6,321 nucleotides of DNA, from positions 1 to 6,321 of the forward strand of contig JAERRP010000913.1 of assembly GCA_016735415.1 (NCBI GenBank). The letters run 5' to 3'. The position numbers and the translations under genes were made by a program. The stretch is from Desulfobacterales bacterium. GTDB taxonomy: Bacteria > Desulfobacterota > Desulfobacteria > Desulfobacterales > UBA5852. Shown here piece after piece: positions 5,167 to 6,321 of this stretch; within the stretch, counting starts at the first letter, position 1, and each line of letters starts with the position of its first letter. Under the pieces are notes generated by a model. The model was not told where the DNA came from. It did no database searches and saw only the letters and a list, made by a program, of their open reading frames with translations.

Positions 5167-6321
5167 TTAATAGCGGTAGTAATCGGGCTTAAACGGCCCC
5201 GCCACATCAACCCCGAGATAGTTCGCCTGCTCGGACGTCATTTGCGTCAGTTTCACACCGAGCCTTGCAAGGTGCAGCCGGGCCACCTCTTCGTCCAGTT
5301 TCTTGGGCAGGATATAGACATTTTTTTCGTGCGGTTTGCCGGCCAGTTCGATCTGGGCCAGACACTGGTTGGTAAAACTGTTGCTCATCACAAAACTGGG
5401 GTGCCCGGTGGCGCAGCCCAGATTCACCAGACGGCCCTCCGCCAGAACAAGCACCGCACGGCCGGATTTCAGGGTCCATTTGTCCACCTGGGGTTTGATG
5501 TTTTCCCGGGTGCAATCCGGCGTGGACTCCAGGTAGTTCATATCGATCTCGTTGTCGAAATGACCGATATTGCAAATGATGGCCTCATTCTTCATCTGCT
5601 CCATGTGGGCGCCGGTGATGACATGGTAGTTGCCGGTGGCGGCGACGACAATATCGGCGCTGGCGGCGGCGTCCTCCATGGTCACCACCTCGAAACCTTC
5701 CATGGCCGCCTGCAGGGCGCAAATGGGATCGATCTCGGTCACCAGCACCCGGGCACCGTAGCCCCGCATCGAACGGGCGCAGCCCTTGCCCACATCGCCA
5801 TAGCCGCAGATCACCACCACTTTTCCCGCCATCATCACATCGGTGGCCCGTTTGATGCCGTCGACCAGGGATTCGCGGCAGCCGTATAGATTGTCAAACT
5901 TGGATTTGGTCACCGAATCATTGACGTTGATGGCCGGGAACAACAGCTCGCCGTCACGTGCCAGCTGGCACAGGCGGTGAACCCCGGTGGTGGTTTCTTC
6001 GGAAACGCCCCGCACCCTGGCCGCAACCCGCTGCCAGCGCTCGGGATCGTCGGCGTACCCGGCTTTAAGACGATCCATCAGGATTTTCATGTCGGCATGG
6101 TCGTACGTTTGGTCCAGCAGCGCGGGATCCTTTTCGATCCGGACCCCCTGGTGGATAAACATGGTGGCGTCCCCGCCGTCGTCAACAATTAAATCCGGCC
6201 CGGACCCATCCGGCCAGGTCAGCGCCATCTCGGTACACCACCAGTATGCTTCCAGGGTCTCTGCCTTCCAGGCAAATACGGCAGCGAAGCCGTTTTGAGC
6301 GATGGCCGCGGCGGCATGATC
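5167..6321 (-). CDS. ahcY: S-adenosylhomocysteine hydrolase (adenosylhomocysteinase), 5' end outside the window
   Basis: The enzyme splits S-adenosylhomocysteine into adenosine and homocysteine using bound NAD+, clearing the inhibitory product of methyltransferases in the cytoplasm. 384 codons plus the TAA stop are present; family length suggests that roughly 50-90 N-terminal residues are missing. The frame is open to the window edge (first residues [11 protein letters not shown]), so the internal Met at 6228 is not the start. Counting from the first visible residue: DDGGDAT (47-53), SEETTTG (107-113), [13 protein letters not shown] (132-144, catalytic Lys139 and Asp143), Rossmann GYGDVGKG (173-180), GHFDNEID (253-260) and the C-terminal KPDYYRY that reaches the NAD site of the partner subunit. 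The [16 protein letters not shown] region carries the insertion seen in many bacterial forms. No missing catalytic residue is seen. Confidence 0.96.
   Translation of the reverse strand, partial: DHAAAAIAQNGFAAVFAWKAETLEAYWWCTEMALTWPDGSGPDLIVDDGGDATMFIHQGVRIEKDPALLDQTYDHADMKILMDRLKAGYADDPERWQRVAARVRGVSEETTTGVHRLCQLARDGELLFPAINVNDSVTKSKFDNLYGCRESLVDGIKRATDVMMAGKVVVICGYGDVGKGCARSMRGYGARVLVTEIDPICALQAAMEGFEVVTMEDAAASADIVVAATGNYHVITGAHMEQMKNEAIICNIGHFDNEIDMNYLESTPDCTRENIKPQVDKWTLKSGRAVLVLAEGRLVNLGCATGHPSFVMSNSFTNQCLAQIELAGKPHEKNVYILPKKLDEEVARLHLARLGVKLTQMTSEQANYLGVDVAGPFKPDYYRY

Noticed and set aside
5125..5889. Plus-strand open frame opposite ahcY
   Set aside because: Antisense shadow of a highly conserved gene, and it begins within the end of the bidirectional terminator.
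1..6321. CRISPR arrays, tRNA or rRNA genes, insertion-sequence transposases, phage or defence genes
   Set aside because: No regularly spaced repeats, no cloverleaf or rRNA-like stretch, and no reading frame with transposase, integrase or nuclease motifs was seen on either strand.

Overview
The window holds six protein-coding genes and four informative non-coding stretches, in GC-rich DNA (high fifties percent by eye). The mix of a LivJ-type binding lipoprotein, a DapL-like aminotransferase, a bacterial-type S-adenosylhomocysteine hydrolase and a long intergenic palindrome fits a Desulfobacterota (delta-proteobacterial, Desulfobacteraceae-like) chromosome. That taxonomic placement is inference from protein style, not a search result.

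Left part (1-1345, minus strand): a branched-chain-amino-acid-type ABC transporter solute-binding lipoprotein with its own strong sigma70-like promoter and a probable terminator downstream. No transporter permease or ATPase gene is visible. Between this gene and the next (1346-1646) lie the promoter and a 143-bp palindrome centred exactly on base 1576, whose arms pair without any insertion or deletion.

Middle part (1647-3892, minus strand): a tight three-gene unit in the order GntR/FCD regulator, small cupin, DapL-like PLP aminotransferase, with gaps of 40 and 13 bases. Upstream of the regulator is a promoter with a perfect TTGACA -35 box and two identical 12-base copies of TGCATGCATTAT, one overlapping the -10 box and one just after the predicted transcription start. 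This looks like an autoregulated metabolic cassette. The pathway is unknown to me. The aminotransferase, cupin and regulator each differ from their family consensus at a site expected to matter.

Right part (3893-6321): a 300-base divergent intergenic region, then NAD kinase (nadK, plus strand), a textbook bidirectional terminator, and a convergent S-adenosylhomocysteine hydrolase (ahcY, minus strand) whose 5' end runs off the window. These two are housekeeping genes and probably unrelated to the cassette.

Working model (inference): the binding protein brings in an amino-acid-like compound, the aminotransferase and cupin act on it or on a derivative, and the GntR protein senses a carboxylate from that pathway. 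The regulator's operator sequence is not found at the binding-protein promoter, so the two units may be controlled separately.
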